The notes under the pieces: model-generated
Database searches by the model: none
Told to the model about the DNA's origin: nothing
What the model saw: only the letters and a program-made list of their open reading frames with translations
Made by a program: the position numbers and the translations under genes
Assembly: GCF_014805625.2 (NCBI RefSeq)
Contig: NW_023998414.1
Location: forward strand, 20,352,021-20,416,020
Source of the DNA: Glossina fuscipes
Taxonomy: Eukaryota; Arthropoda; Insecta; Diptera; Glossinidae
Length of the DNA stretch: 64,000 nt
Direction: 5' to 3'
Shown here: positions 42,401 to 50,859 of the stretch, one piece after another
Position numbering within the stretch: position 1 is the stretch's first letter
Layout: each line of letters begins with the position of its first letter

Positions 42401-45400
42401 GGAGGCACTTGTATAGACGGTATTAACAGTTATAATTGCTCATGTTTGCCTGGATTTACGGGTTCGAATTGTCAGTACAAGATTAATAAATGCGATTCTC
42501 AACCTTGTCAAAATGGCGCCACCTGCCACGAAAATAATGACGAATACACATGTCACTGTTCGTATGGTTACACGGGAAAGCAATGTACGGACTATGTAGA
42601 TTGGTGTACAAAATCACCTTGTGAAAATGGTGCAACTTGCACCCAAGTGAAAAACCAGTTTAGCTGCCGTTGTGCCCCCGGTTGGACTGGAAAGCTATGT
42701 GATGTAGAAATGGTATCGTGTAGAGATGCTGCGCTACGTAAGGCAGTTCCCTTAGATCAACTCTGCAATAATGGAACTTGTAAAGAGCATGGCAATATTC
42801 ATCGCTGCTACTGCAAACAGGGTTACACGGGAAGCTACTGTCAACAGGAAATCAATGAATGTGAGTCTCAGCCTTGTCTAAATGGCGGTACTTGCCGAGA
42901 TTTGATAGGATCATATGCCTGCGTGTGTCGCAAAGGTTTTCAAGGACAGAATTGCGAATTAAATATCGACGACTGTTCTCCTAACCCCTGTCAAAATGGA
43001 GGCACTTGTCATGATCTCGTAAGCAATTTCACTTGCTCTTGTCCACCTGGTACAGCAGGTTTAATTTGTGAATTCAATAACAACGATTGCTCTCCGGGGG
43101 CATGTCACAATAACGGTACTTGCATCGATCGCGTTGGTGGGTTTGAATGCGCTTGTCCTCCTGGTTTCGTCGGCTCGCGGTGTGAAGGTGATATTAATGA
43201 GTGCCTATCCAACCCTTGCTCTAATGCTGGCACTTTAGATTGTGTCCAGCTCGTAAATAATTATCATTGCAATTGTAAACCTGGATATATGGGTCGACAC
43301 TGTGAAAATAAGGTGGACTTTTGCGCTAATTCGCCCTGCCAGAATGGCGGCAATTGCTCGCCTAAACAAGGAGGCCATCATTGCGTATGTGCAGGCGGCT
43401 TTTATGGGAAGAACTGTGAATTTTCTGGACATGATTGTGATTCGAATCCATGTCAAGCCGGCACATGTGTGATCGATGACGGGGGAGGATATCGTTGCAG
43501 ATGTCCGCGCGGAACAGAAGGCCGCCATTGCGAAATAGATACAATGGATGAGTGTTCGCCGAATCCCTGCTTACAAGGAGCTGCTTGCGACAATCTTCTA
43601 GGTGACTTTGTTTGCTTCTGCCCTTCAAAATGGACTGGAAAACGTTGCGAGATTCATGATCCCAAATATCCAGGTTGGGTATCGGATTCAAGTCGTGGAG
43701 CTTTAAATAAATACGCAAAGGACTTAGAATATCAACGAGAGGTGTGTGTAAAGAGAGGTTGCGAACAGAAGAAAGGCAATCACATATGTGACCAAGAATG
43801 CAATACTTATGCATGTAATTTTGATGGAAATGATTGTTCATTGGGTATAAATCCTTGGGTGAATTGTACGGCTCCTATCGAATGTTGGCGCGTATTCATG
43901 GACGGGATTTGTAATGAAGAATGTAATGACGCCGCTTGTTTATATGACGGCCGCGACTGTGAAAAAAAGCTACAGCCATGCAATCCTGTTTACGATGCCG
44001 TCTGCCAGAAGTACTATGCTAACGGAGTCTGTGATTACGTTTGTGACAACGCTGAGTGCAACTGGGATGGTCTTGATTGTGAAAATGAGTCCGAGCAACC
44101 GAATTTAGCTGATGGTGCTATTTCTGTCGTGATGTTAATGGACTTAAAGCAATTTCGTGAGCAACAAGTAGTGTTTTTACGAGAAATGGGTCATTTACTG
44201 CGTACTACAGTGCGAATCAAGAAAGACTCTATGGGCAACGACATGATATTTACTTGGAAAGGCTCATCACAGCTAACTGACATTCAAAACACCGACTTTG
44301 CACGCAGACATAAAATTTTATTCACTGAACGTAATGGACAGACCGGTATACAAATATATTTAGAAATAGACAATCGCAAATGTACGGAATGCTTTAATCG
44401 GGCGGCCGAAGCTGCCGAATTCTTGGGAGCAATCGCATCGAAGTACACACTGTCGTCCAAATTTCCGATATATAGCGTGCGCGGTGTACAAAATCCCGGC
44501 GAAGATGTTGAAGAGACGCCAACAAATGTAAAATATGTTACTACAGGAGTTATACTGGTTGTATTGGCTTTTGCTCTATCAGGTGTACTAGTCACCACAC
44601 AACGTAAACGCGCTCACGGCATAACTTGGTTTCCTGAAGGATTTCGAACACCTGCTACTGCTATAAATCGACAAAGACGTCGACGTGATCCTAGTGGTCA
44701 AGAAATGCGTAATTTGAACAAAAATCCGTCAATAGCTTGTATGAGTAATGACGTAAATATGAATTCTGGACACATGGGACATGCTCCTCAATGGTCGGAT
44801 GATGAGTCAGATATGCCCCAACCAAAACGTTTGCGAAATGACCATGGCGAGTACGCAAGTGACCATACTATGGTCACTGATTATGAAGAGGCCGACCAGC
44901 GCGTGTGGTCACAAGCGCATTTGGATGTTGCTGGTGTTAGATCTTCAATTATGACTCCTCCTGCTCATCAGGATGGAAAACATGACGTAGATGCAAGGGG
45001 TCCCTGCGGTATGACTCCACTAATGGTAGCTGCAGTTCGTGGAGGCGGTATCGATAGCGGAGAAGATATTGAAAACAGCGATGATATTACAGGTCAGGTA
45101 ATAGCCGAGCTTATAGCTCAAGGGGCTCAATTGAATGCAACTATGGATAAAAGTGGAGAAACTCCTTTGCATTTAGCGGCACGATATGCTAGAGCAGATG
45201 CTGCAAAGCGTTTGCTAGATGCTGGAGCTGATGCTAATTGTCAAGATAATACTGGACGTACTCCACTTCATGCCGCTGTAGGTGCCGATGCCGTAGGCGT
45301 GTTCCAAATACTAATACGTAATAGAGCCACAAATTTGAATGCTCGTATGCACGATGGTACCACACCATTAATTTTGGCTGTTAGACTTGCCATTGAAGAT

Positions 45401-47632
45401 ATGGTAGAAAAACTAATTACTGCCGATGCTGATATCAACGCTGCCGACAATACCGGGAGAACAGCTTTACATTGGGCTGCTTCTGTAAACAACATTGAAG
45501 CCCTGAATATACTTTTGATGCACCATGCGAACCGCGATGCCCAAACCGATAAAGACGAGACTCCATTGTTTTTGGCGGCCAAAGAGGGATCTTATGGATC
45601 ATGTAAGGCTTTGTTGGACAACTTCGCTAATCGAGAAATCACTGATCATATGGATCGGCTACCACGTGATGTGGCCTTGGAACGTCTGCATAACGATATT
45701 GTAAGACTTTTAGATGAGCACGTGCCCCGTTCACCGCAAATGATAGCTATGACACCACAAACAATGATTGCGTCTCCGCCACCCGGAAGTCAAGCACAAA
45801 TGATCACACAACCCACCGTAATTACTACGGGGAAGCAACCATCGCAGGCAGCGAAAAACAAGGCTGCCAAGAAAGCAAAGCTTCTGGAAGGAAATCCCGA
45901 AGGATTATTAGACAGTGGCGGCAGCTTACGTCGAAAACCGAGCTCAAAAAAGGGTTTAGGAGTGGGCGGGGCGGCATCAAAAAAAGGAAATGCGAACAAC
46001 CTTACGGCGTCTCAACTGATGAATGGCTTGGCTGGTGGCCCAGCGGCACAGGATCAGGTGTCGGCGGAGAACCAGCAGCAACATTTGCTGGAAGCTGCCC
46101 TCAGCTCGGTGGACTCACCACCGCCAACTGCGCTGACAAGTCAGCCGAGCCCGTACGACACGTCGTCGATGTACTCAAACGCTATGACAGCGGTGACCAA
46201 CCATCACGGCGATCTGCTGGGGACTGGAAACAGCAGCAACACCAAACAGCCTCCGAGCTATGAGGATTGTGTCAAAGTAAATTTTTTTTAGATTATATAT
46301 TAAGATCTGTTACAACTATTCTAATCTGTTATTTTTGCTTGAATAGAACACGCAATCCCTGCAATCGCTCGTACCACAACAAAGTCACGACATAATTAAA
46401 CTCGAAAATTATGGATACTCAATGGGTTCGCCATTTCACCAGGAATTAATGAATAATGGACAATCGGGTAATAACAGCGCTCCAAATGCTGGAAATGTTA
46501 TTGGTGGGCATGAACAAGGTTTGTCGCCACCTTACTCAAATCAATCACCGCATTCAGTGCAAAGTAATTTGGCTCTATCGCCACATGCCTATTTAGGTAA
46601 GTAATGAGTTATCAGAATATTTTTTTTAAATAAATGAATAAAATTGTGTTTTTTTTTGATAGGTTCACCATCTCCTGCCAAGTCACGTCCCAGCCTACCA
46701 ACATCACCTACACATATGCAAGCCATGCGACATGCCACACAGCAGAAACAATTTTGTGGTAGCAATCTAAATACTCTGCTTGGCGGAAGTAGTGCTTCCA
46801 ATGGTGTTAATCAAAACTCACCAAATAGCATGAGCTTTCAAACGTCAAGTAGTCAAAGCTCGCCCGTTAACTTAGGTATAATTTCACCAACTGGTAGTGA
46901 TATGGGAATTATGTTGACAACACAACAACAAATACAACAGCAGCAACAACAACAACAGTTGCAACAGCAGCAGCAACAACAACACCAACAAAATAACAAT
47001 AAAAGTAGTGCAATATTGCAAACAATGCAACAGCAACATCATCACCAACAGCAGCAACAACAGCAGCAGCAGCAACAACAGTTAGGGGGAGGCAGTGCAG
47101 GGAGTAATATAGAATTTAGTTCAGCGGGCTTGGACTTGAATAGTTTTTGTGGATCACCGGGTAAGTGCGAATTTTAATTAAAAGTATAAGCACAAGATAA
47201 TAATTAAATGCATCATAGAGTCGTCTAATAATTAACGTTTTACTCATTGATTGATATAATTATTTACTTGCTTTTTTCTTTTGCTACGTAGACTCATTTC
47301 ATTCCGGGCAAATGAATCCGCCTTCAATACAGAGTTCAATGTCGGCTAGTTCACCATCTGCAGCCAATATGTTGTCGCCGTCATCTCAACAAAATCAGGC
47401 CTTTTATCAGTACCTGACCCCGCCCAGTCAACATTCGGGCAGTCATACACCGCAACATATGGTCCAAACACTAGATAATTTTCCCACACCATCGCCCGAA
47501 TCGCCTGGTCATTGGTCCAGCTCTTCACCTCGCTCCGATTGGTCGGAGGGTGTACAGTCACCCGGCGCCAATAATTTATACATTTCAGGCGGTCATCAGG
47601 CCAATAAAGGCTCTGAGGCGATTTACATTTGA
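7026..47632 (+). CDS. N: Notch receptor, 5'-partial (coding exons 2-9 by analogy with Drosophila)
   Basis: Single-pass cell-surface receptor. Delta/Serrate binding triggers cleavage, and the intracellular part enters the nucleus to activate Su(H) targets. Joining eight exons with consensus GT/AG borders and matching phases gives about 2630 codons ending at TGA 47630-47632; Drosophila Notch is about 2703 residues. Order seen: 36 EGF repeats (7026 to about 43660), three LNRs (43744-44083), heterodimerisation region (about 44100-44520), transmembrane helix (about 44533-44601) followed by a QRKRAHG stop-transfer, WFPEGF RAM motif, ankyrin repeats (about 45000-45735), PPSY, poly-Q and a PEST-like tail ending in SEAIYI. 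EGF11-12, the ligand-binding pair in flies, are nearly unchanged from Drosophila. The first coding exon (signal peptide) is not in the window: the first exon here starts in mid-codon at an acceptor. No frameshift or internal stop is seen. Confidence 0.98.
7540..7990. repeat. Two abutting dispersed repeat fragments
   Basis: 7540-7695 is a + copy with GGACAGACGGACATGCTTAC and GGGGCTATAAAAAG at the end. 7725-7990 is a - copy with GAATCACTTTCTGAATCCG, CCGTCCGCC and GCTATTGAAAAATGATCGG. The two face each other. Confidence 0.65.
9645..10025 (-). repeat. Dispersed repeat with hairpin end
   Basis: Contains TTGATCAGTATCGAACTCTG and GCATGTCCGTCTGTCCGTCT. It ends with a stem-loop ATTCGGCCATAGCTGAAT followed by ATTTTCTTACTTGTT, the same end as at 50.7 kb. 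Confidence 0.75.
12109..12145. repeat. 37-base poly-A tract
   Basis: Uninterrupted A run after ATGTTTAG. Confidence 0.95.
13624..13723. other. Assembly gap (100 N) inside a GTCGGCT tandem repeat
   Basis: Exactly 100 N. The right flank starts GTCGGCTGTCGGCTGTCGGC and continues TGTTGGCTGG; the left flank ends TTGGCTTTTGGCTGTT. Heptamer units on both sides suggest a minisatellite that did not assemble. The true length is unknown. Confidence 0.95.
14784..14958. repeat. AT and CA/AT microsatellite cluster
   Basis: (AT)n at about 14785-14824 and (CA)n(TA)n at about 14922-14958, with irregular TATACAT repeats between. Confidence 0.95.
15250..15302. repeat. Compound GCTGTT/GATGCT repeat
   Basis: About three GCTGTT units change into GATGCT units. 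The 150-residue ORF over it with an alternating AVAVADADA run is only this repeat translated. Confidence 0.9.
15892..16160 (+). CDS. N: Notch coding exon: end of EGF1 to EGF3
   Basis: 269-nt exon with acceptor ttacag at 15890-15891 after a very long poly-T tract, and donor GTAAGT at 16161. It encodes KYVGDYCE (end of EGF1), all of EGF2 and most of EGF3, including TLEEYTCAC, which is identical in Drosophila. It ends with one base (G) that joins GT of the next exon to give Gly-Glu-His-Cys. Confidence 0.96.
16161..17550 (+). other. N: Notch intron, 1.4 kb
   Basis: Consensus GTAAGT donor and TTAG acceptor. It is AT-rich with no gene. A pyrimidine-rich stretch lies at 16812-16845. Confidence 0.85.
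17551..17755 (+). CDS. N: Notch coding exon: EGF4 to EGF5
   Basis: 205-nt exon with acceptor ttcttag and donor GTAAGT at 17756. It encodes [20 protein letters not shown] (end of EGF3, EGF4) and EGF5 up to NTHGSYQ. The Gln codon is split CA/G with the next exon. Confidence 0.96.
18690..18895 (-). repeat. Truncated dispersed repeat
   Basis: Starts TTTATACCCTGCAACATTGT, the inverted GGTGTAGGGTATA-type end, and runs to a TATCTATCTTTCCGTTTGTC block. The hairpin side is missing. Confidence 0.6.
19420..19615 (+). repeat. Truncated dispersed repeat
   Basis: Contains AGACAGACAGAGGGACAAAC, ACATCTGCACGAACCTAATA and an AATGGTGTAGGGTACAAAAG end. The left half is lost. Confidence 0.7.
20685..20711. repeat. 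(TG)n microsatellite
   Basis: Pure TG run in the 4.6-kb intron. Confidence 0.95.
22290..22331. repeat. CT-rich microsatellite before a Notch acceptor
   Basis: Imperfect (CT)n ending about 25 bases before exon 22355. Confidence 0.9.
22355..22488 (+). CDS. N: Notch coding exon: end of EGF5 and EGF6
   Basis: 134-nt exon with acceptor ttttttgtag and donor GTAAGT at 22489. It encodes [13 protein letters not shown], then [12 protein letters not shown] (EGF6, identical core in Drosophila), up to CKCREG. A CT-rich microsatellite forms the far part of its polypyrimidine tract. Confidence 0.96.
25803..26154 (-). repeat. Near-full dispersed repeat copy
   Basis: From an AGAGTATATTAAGTTTATGC edge through CACCGATCGATTAAG, GGTCCGTCTTAC, a TTGGTACACCGACATGTTTC block and CTATTGAAAATGATTGAGAT to TTGTAGGGTAATG and TTCTTACTTGTT at 26143-26154. 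Orientation is opposite to the copy at 27.86 kb. Confidence 0.8.
27241..27560 (-). repeat. Dispersed repeat copy lacking the hairpin end
   Basis: Starts with GGTGCAGAGTATATTAAGTT, has TTATACCGATATAAGC and GCAGTGTACCGACATGC, and ends near CATATAACATTTCTCATGAA. Confidence 0.7.
27858..28263 (+). repeat. Best-preserved copy of the dispersed repeat
   Basis: Left end: AACAAATAAGAGCATTATAG and a decayed hairpin, then ATACCTTACACC (27898-27909). Core: GGTCGGATTCGAACCATTTT, CAATAGCGTGCGTTCTTG, AATTTCATCAAAATATCTC and GGACAGGCAGGC. Right end: GGTGTAGGGTATA (28250-28262), inverted relative to the left box. Total about 400 bp. Confidence 0.85.
28330..28665 (-). repeat. Dispersed repeat copy
   Basis: Contains GCGGATGTATACAACGCGTG, GATTCAGAGCTTGTTTGTCC, GACCACATCACTCTCGACCA and AATGGTGTAGAGTATTTGGG near the hairpin side. 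It lies about 65 bp from, and opposite in orientation to, the preceding copy. Confidence 0.7.
30857..31145 (+). repeat. Dispersed repeat copy with left hairpin end
   Basis: Starts AAACAAGTAAAAACTC, a decayed stem (GCGACATAGCCCGGC), then TTCCTTACACC, TTTCAATAGGATTCGC, CGGACCAATGGACAGACAAG, GTATCGATTGGTATAATAAA and ACAATATCTGCACAAATTTG. Confidence 0.75.
31170..31250 (+). other. tRNA-like segment (possible SINE head or tRNA pseudogene)
   Basis: GAGTGACCGAGTAAGCGAC resembles a Ser/Leu-type tRNA A box. GGTCGTAGGTTCAAACCT, 40 bases on, is a near-perfect B box (GGTTCAAACC). I could not fold a full cloverleaf with paired acceptor ends. Confidence 0.35.
32953..32993. repeat. (TG)n microsatellite
   Basis: About 17 TG units after GGTGTGTATG. 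Confidence 0.95.
34259..34290. repeat. (TTA)n microsatellite
   Basis: About ten TTA units, continuing as TCATCATG and GTTGTTGTTA. Confidence 0.95.
34370..34401. repeat. Alternating (CA)n(CG)n tract
   Basis: CACACACACACGCGCGCG followed by CGCGCGCACGCACAC: alternating purine-pyrimidine with a CG core, a composition known to favour Z-DNA. Very unlike the AT-rich surroundings. Confidence 0.9.
34874..35046. repeat. Two long (AT)n tracts
   Basis: AT runs at about 34874-34906 and 35019-35046. Confidence 0.95.
38271..38279 (+). promoter_or_regulatory. Candidate Su(H) binding site
   Basis: CGTGGGAAA matches the high-affinity Su(H) consensus (YGTGDGAAM, best CGTGGGAA). It is in the large Notch intron, 1.9 kb before the main exon. 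A single site of this length is expected by chance in a window this size, so it is only a candidate. Confidence 0.3.
39422..39467. repeat. 46-bp (GA)n microsatellite
   Basis: Longest pure GA run in the window, about 690 bp upstream of the main Notch exon. Confidence 0.95.
40155..46276 (+). CDS. N: Notch main exon: EGF7-36, LNRs, transmembrane, RAM, ankyrin repeats
   Basis: 6122-nt exon with acceptor gcag at 40151-40154 and donor GTAAAT at 46277. The open frame upstream of 40155 is intron. I count 30 EGF units here (EGF7-36), so 36 in all. Most have the six-Cys pattern, many with D/N-I-D/N-E/D-C calcium-binding starts. EGF11-12 (about 40646-40873) form the ligand site. EGF24-29 (about 42137-42844) correspond to the Drosophila Abruptex region. 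Next come three Lin-12/Notch repeats with [16 protein letters not shown] and CNWDGLDC, the heterodimerisation domain, the helix [30 protein letters not shown], basic NRQRRRRDP, the ankyrin domain, and KQPPSYEDC at the end (PPSY, a WW-domain site known in Drosophila to recruit Nedd4-family ligases). Confidence 0.98.
40646..40873 (+). other. N: EGF11-12 ligand-binding module of Notch
   Basis: Encodes [17 protein letters not shown] through [11 protein letters not shown]. In Drosophila this pair binds Delta and Serrate. By eye the only difference from Drosophila is SF in place of SY and a Met near MCNCSQGF, so ligand-contact residues and the O-fucose site C-x4-S/T-C of EGF12 (CQNEGSC) are kept. 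Confidence 0.9.
43744..44601 (+). other. N: Negative regulatory region and transmembrane segment of Notch
   Basis: Three LNR modules (calcium-binding, with paired Cys and NDC/RDC/LDC ends) are followed by the heterodimerisation domain with [12 protein letters not shown] and AAEFLGA, then [13 protein letters not shown] as transmembrane start. Together they hold the receptor inactive until ligand exposes the S2 site; gamma-secretase then cuts inside the membrane. Residues flanking the membrane (NVKYV and TTQRKRAHG) match Drosophila. No RxRR furin site is obvious in the heterodimerisation region, as in Drosophila. Confidence 0.9.
45000..45735 (+). other. N: Ankyrin repeat domain of Notch
   Basis: Encodes about seven ankyrin repeats from [17 protein letters not shown] to [64 protein letters not shown] and [13 protein letters not shown] are each recognisable. 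This domain binds Su(H) and Mastermind in the nucleus. No insertion or deletion relative to Drosophila is evident. Confidence 0.95.
46347..46596 (+). CDS. N: Notch coding exon: C-terminal linker
   Basis: 250-nt exon flanked by a 70-bp intron upstream (46277-46346) and a 66-bp intron downstream (46597-46662). It starts AAC-ACG-CAA and contains [26 protein letters not shown] and [10 protein letters not shown], all close to Drosophila. It is low-complexity, rich in Ser, Pro and Asn, with several SP sites. Confidence 0.96.
46663..47160 (+). CDS. N: Notch coding exon: opa/poly-Q region
   Basis: 498-nt exon. It starts with [18 protein letters not shown], conserved with Drosophila, and contains [15 protein letters not shown], two glutamine-rich runs interrupted by Leu and His, and [12 protein letters not shown] across the next junction. 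The Gly-rich stretch of Drosophila Notch in this region is absent. The downstream intron is 131 bp (47161-47291). Confidence 0.96.
46921..47085 (+). repeat. N: Coding CAA/CAG (opa) repeat in Notch
   Basis: Mixed CAA/CAG codons give two glutamine-rich runs, 46921-47000 and 47026-47083, separated by an Asn/Ser-rich spacer with [12 protein letters not shown]. The opa repeat is a known length-polymorphic feature of insect Notch. The mix of CAA and CAG interrupts pure CAG runs. Confidence 0.95.
47292..47632 (+). CDS. N: Notch last coding exon: PEST-like C-terminus
   Basis: 341 nt from the acceptor at 47290-47291 to the TGA at 47630-47632. It encodes [17 protein letters not shown], then [40 protein letters not shown] and the invariant end NLYISGGHQ...SEAIYI. 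The WSSSSPR segment is the C-terminal degron region that in Notch proteins is phosphorylated and recognised by Fbw7/Archipelago-type ligases. Two residues (NS) of the Drosophila [15 protein letters not shown] motif are missing here. Confidence 0.97.
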
Positions 47633-49124
47633 CAATGAAGGTAAAAGGGAGTCAGCTCAACGAAAGAACGAGAGAAGTAGAGAGAGTAAGCTAAGGAGCT
47701 CTCCCATAACATTAACGATGTAGAAGCCGAGTGCATTCGAATGAATAAAACTGCATGCAAAGAGACTTACTAATAACTCTGTAGAAAATATGTAATACTT
47801 AATAACTGTAAACTATAAGATGTAACGACTTTTAATCTTTAATATATAATGTAATCAATAGTCTGTTTCAAAAAGTACTCGCCCTCCAAATTCAAAACAA
47901 CAGCCATAAAGATTAAGCTCCAGCTCTGGTAATAATTTCACAGAACAAAATTAATTTGGTGGCATATTATGTAAAAATCGAAACTGATTAAATTGTAATT
48001 TATTTTAAAAACAAAAACTTATTTTATTATTATATATTATTTTATTTTAATACGTAGACGACTTAAAAAAACAATTACATCAGCTAAATTATGAAACTCA
48101 TCAAGAATCTCTCTATTTTACATTAGCAAACACCCAAACAAAATTAATGAATAATTGAAATTTTAAAAGCAATCTCAAGCACGTCCTTTAATTCCCATTA
48201 GAAAGGAGAGAAAAGGACATAATAACTAATTTAAGTTTTTCTTTTTGTAAGTTTAGCTTTAACTTTACTAATTTGAATTGTTTTTATTATAACGATGTTA
48301 ATAACACAACAGAATTGATTGACATCTTACTCGGTCCCACATCTCTACCGGATTTGCGGTCTTCTTGTTCACAAATTCTTGGGCATCAATTTTAAAAGCA
48401 AAAACAAACTGTAGAAGACAAATTTTTCAAATTTTTAATAGTTTAGCTTACTTATAGATATATATTTTCCTTTTTCCCCTTGTTTGTAAATTAGTACGTA
48501 AGACTAGCTATGATACGAGTAATGAATAGTATAAATAAGTTTTGAAATTAGTTAATAAAAAGGAAAAGAAATCTATTGCTTCCAACTCATACCGTAAGTG
48601 AAAAAAAAAAAGAAAACAAAGAAAAAAAAAGGATCGATCATATAGTTTCTAAATGTTTGCTAGAAAGCTATGTACGATCAATAAACTGAATAATAAAAGC
48701 AAACGCGGACATTTATTATTATTACGATATTCTTATAAGTTTTTTTCTCTTGTGTAAAAAGTATCTCACATATTGTTAAGTTGTTGTATTTCCTCAAATA
48801 AGCAGTGCCCAAAATAGGTAATCTCCTTTCGTTTATTTTGTATTTTGTATTTTTTTTTATTTTTTTTAATTTTTTTTTTTTTAAATCATAACCATTGTAA
48901 AATTGCATTTTCTTTTCTTTTAATTTGATTTTTATTTTCTTTCCCTTCTTCAGATTTTATCTTACTTTAATAAATTTTTGTTTTCATTGCTTTTTTGTCT
49001 AGTAAAGCAAACCAGTTGATTCATGTAAGCTAAAAAAAAAAAAAAATAATTACATAAACAATATTTTTTAAACATATCTAAGTGCTAAATTTTCTATTTA
49101 AATTAATTAGTTTTTAGTTGAAGG

Positions 49125-49171
<47 letters not shown>

Positions 49172-49440
49172 AAGATACATTATACATTATTTATATACAT
49201 ATATGCAACATACATATAAAAAAAAGGATAAAGAATTCAGTAAAAATTACCCAGAATAATCCGTAAGGTTAGTTTTGTGTCAAATTTGTCTCTATATAAA
49301 AATATTTCATTTAATTTTCTTTTCTTATGCTTTACTTTTTTGCTTACATTTATTTTTCTACGTGTGTGAACAGTATATCATGTACTGGAAATAAATTCAA
49401 TTTATAATTATTGTTTATAAAAAAAAAAAAAAAAAAAAAA
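47633..49440 (+). other. N: Notch 3' UTR and candidate polyadenylation region
   Basis: AATAAA occurs at 47744-47749, 48554-48559, 48680-48685 and 49390-49395. The 48680 signal would give a UTR of about 1.07 kb, in line with the roughly 1 kb UTR of Drosophila Notch. The 49390 signal is followed by a genomic A run at about 49420-49440 and would give about 1.8 kb. Which site is used cannot be decided from sequence. The region is AT-rich and noncoding. Confidence 0.6.
49125..49170. repeat. 46-base poly-A tract
   Basis: Uninterrupted A run downstream of Notch. It lies between candidate polyadenylation signals, so it could cause internal priming in cDNA libraries or mark an old retroposed tail. 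Confidence 0.95.
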
Positions 49441-49989
49441 ACTGTTCCGGAGTTCTTTATTCCACTGGAAGATTATATCGACGAAGCAATTTTTTCTCTT
49501 TAAAAAGGATTTCCTATTTTTCAAAAAATTAAGGCATCATCGACTTTCTGTGTATAATTTGCAATTCCTGCCTTTAAGCGAAGATCCTTTCATTTGATAG
49601 ACAATTATGTATATTTCGAACCACATTCTTCACGACTTGGTATGCGCACTTTGTAGATAATTAGGAAAATGAAAAATTCCGTCCTTATGTACATACGATT
49701 TTTCGATAATTGTGCGAAATGGCTTCACTTACTTTAGAATTTAATTTAACGGGATTGCGGAATAAAGTTTGTTTGTAAGTTTCAGTACGCAATCGCCATT
49801 CCAATGGATGGACGAACAATAGACATGACCAAATGATTTTTGGCTGTAAAAGCCCATCGAAACGCAATAAGAATAAGTTGATTATTTTAGTCAATCTAAC
49901 GTTTCAATTTAGGATTTTCACAAGTGAGGAAGTATGATAGTCGGTGCATGGCATCAAATGCTGTCAGTCATGACTATATCAATATCGCA

Positions 49990-50713
49990 TATTTATGCCG
50001 AACACTCAAGGATGAGAGGTACATCAATTTTATCGAAACGCTTGCAACGCCCAGAAAGCACATCCAGAGACCCCACAAAGTATATATATTCTTGATCAGC
50101 ATCAAATTCTGAATCGATTGAAGCATCTCCGTCGAACCAACCAACTTTGAACTTGGTAGAAACATTCAAAGTTCTTGCACACTGGTTGATATTGGAAACC
50201 ACTGTTTTCTAAAAGAAGAAAAAATTGGTCCTTCGCTAGTACGTGTTAAAAAATGGAAAAAAATTAGTCGCGGTTTTCCAGTTTTGTAGAGTGTCACCAT
50301 TTCATTTTTTTTTCTTCAAATCCTTTACAACGCACAGAAACAAGGCTGAAAACTCTCAAAAAGTATATAAATTCTTCGACAGCTTCATATTTGAAATGCA
50401 CCTAAACATGTCCGTCTGTTCGTCTACCCGATTGTACAGTATCTGTGGTAAACGAAATATACAAATCGAAAATAAACATATTGGGTACAAATTTGCAAAA
50501 TAATCTGGAAGAGACCTAAATTTTTCAAACGAAACGCCTACAACGCACATACGTAGCAAAAATTTTTATTTTGAAAATAGAAAAAATCAGCGGCACCCTC
50601 TCCATATTGTAGGGCGTGAAGATTTAGTTCTTTTACTTTTTTGATCTTTTTTAGGATAACGGTGATGGGTACAAAACATTCGGTCACGACCGAATATAAT
50701 TTTCTTGCTTGTT
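49990..50713 (-). repeat. Two dispersed repeat copies, the second with a clean hairpin end
   Basis: Copy one, about 49990-50230, contains TTCTTGATCAGCATCAAATT and CTGAATCGATTGAAGCATC. Copy two, about 50330-50713, contains ACCTAAACATGTCCGTCTGT and ends with the hairpin ATTCGGTC-AC-GACCGAAT (50678-50695) plus ATAATTTTCTTGCTTGTT. Confidence 0.75.
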
Positions 50714-50859
50714 AAAACTAATTTTTTTTTAATTAATATTCTAGATCATATAAGAATAACCTCTGCGTTCGGGAATTTGAAAGTGGCAATAGTTACTCCT
50801 GTTGGGAAAATGTTAATTCTTCCTGAAAACTTCGACCAATTAGTATTCTTCCTCCTCTA

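Noticed and set aside
43362..43841. 159-codon frame on the - strand over EGF34 to LNR1
   Set aside because: Antisense of clearly coding Notch sequence; nothing recognisable in it.
46277..46291. Continuation of the main frame to a stop at 46291
   Set aside because: This reads through a donor (GTAAAT). The next exon continues the conserved PPSYEDC...SLQSL linker.
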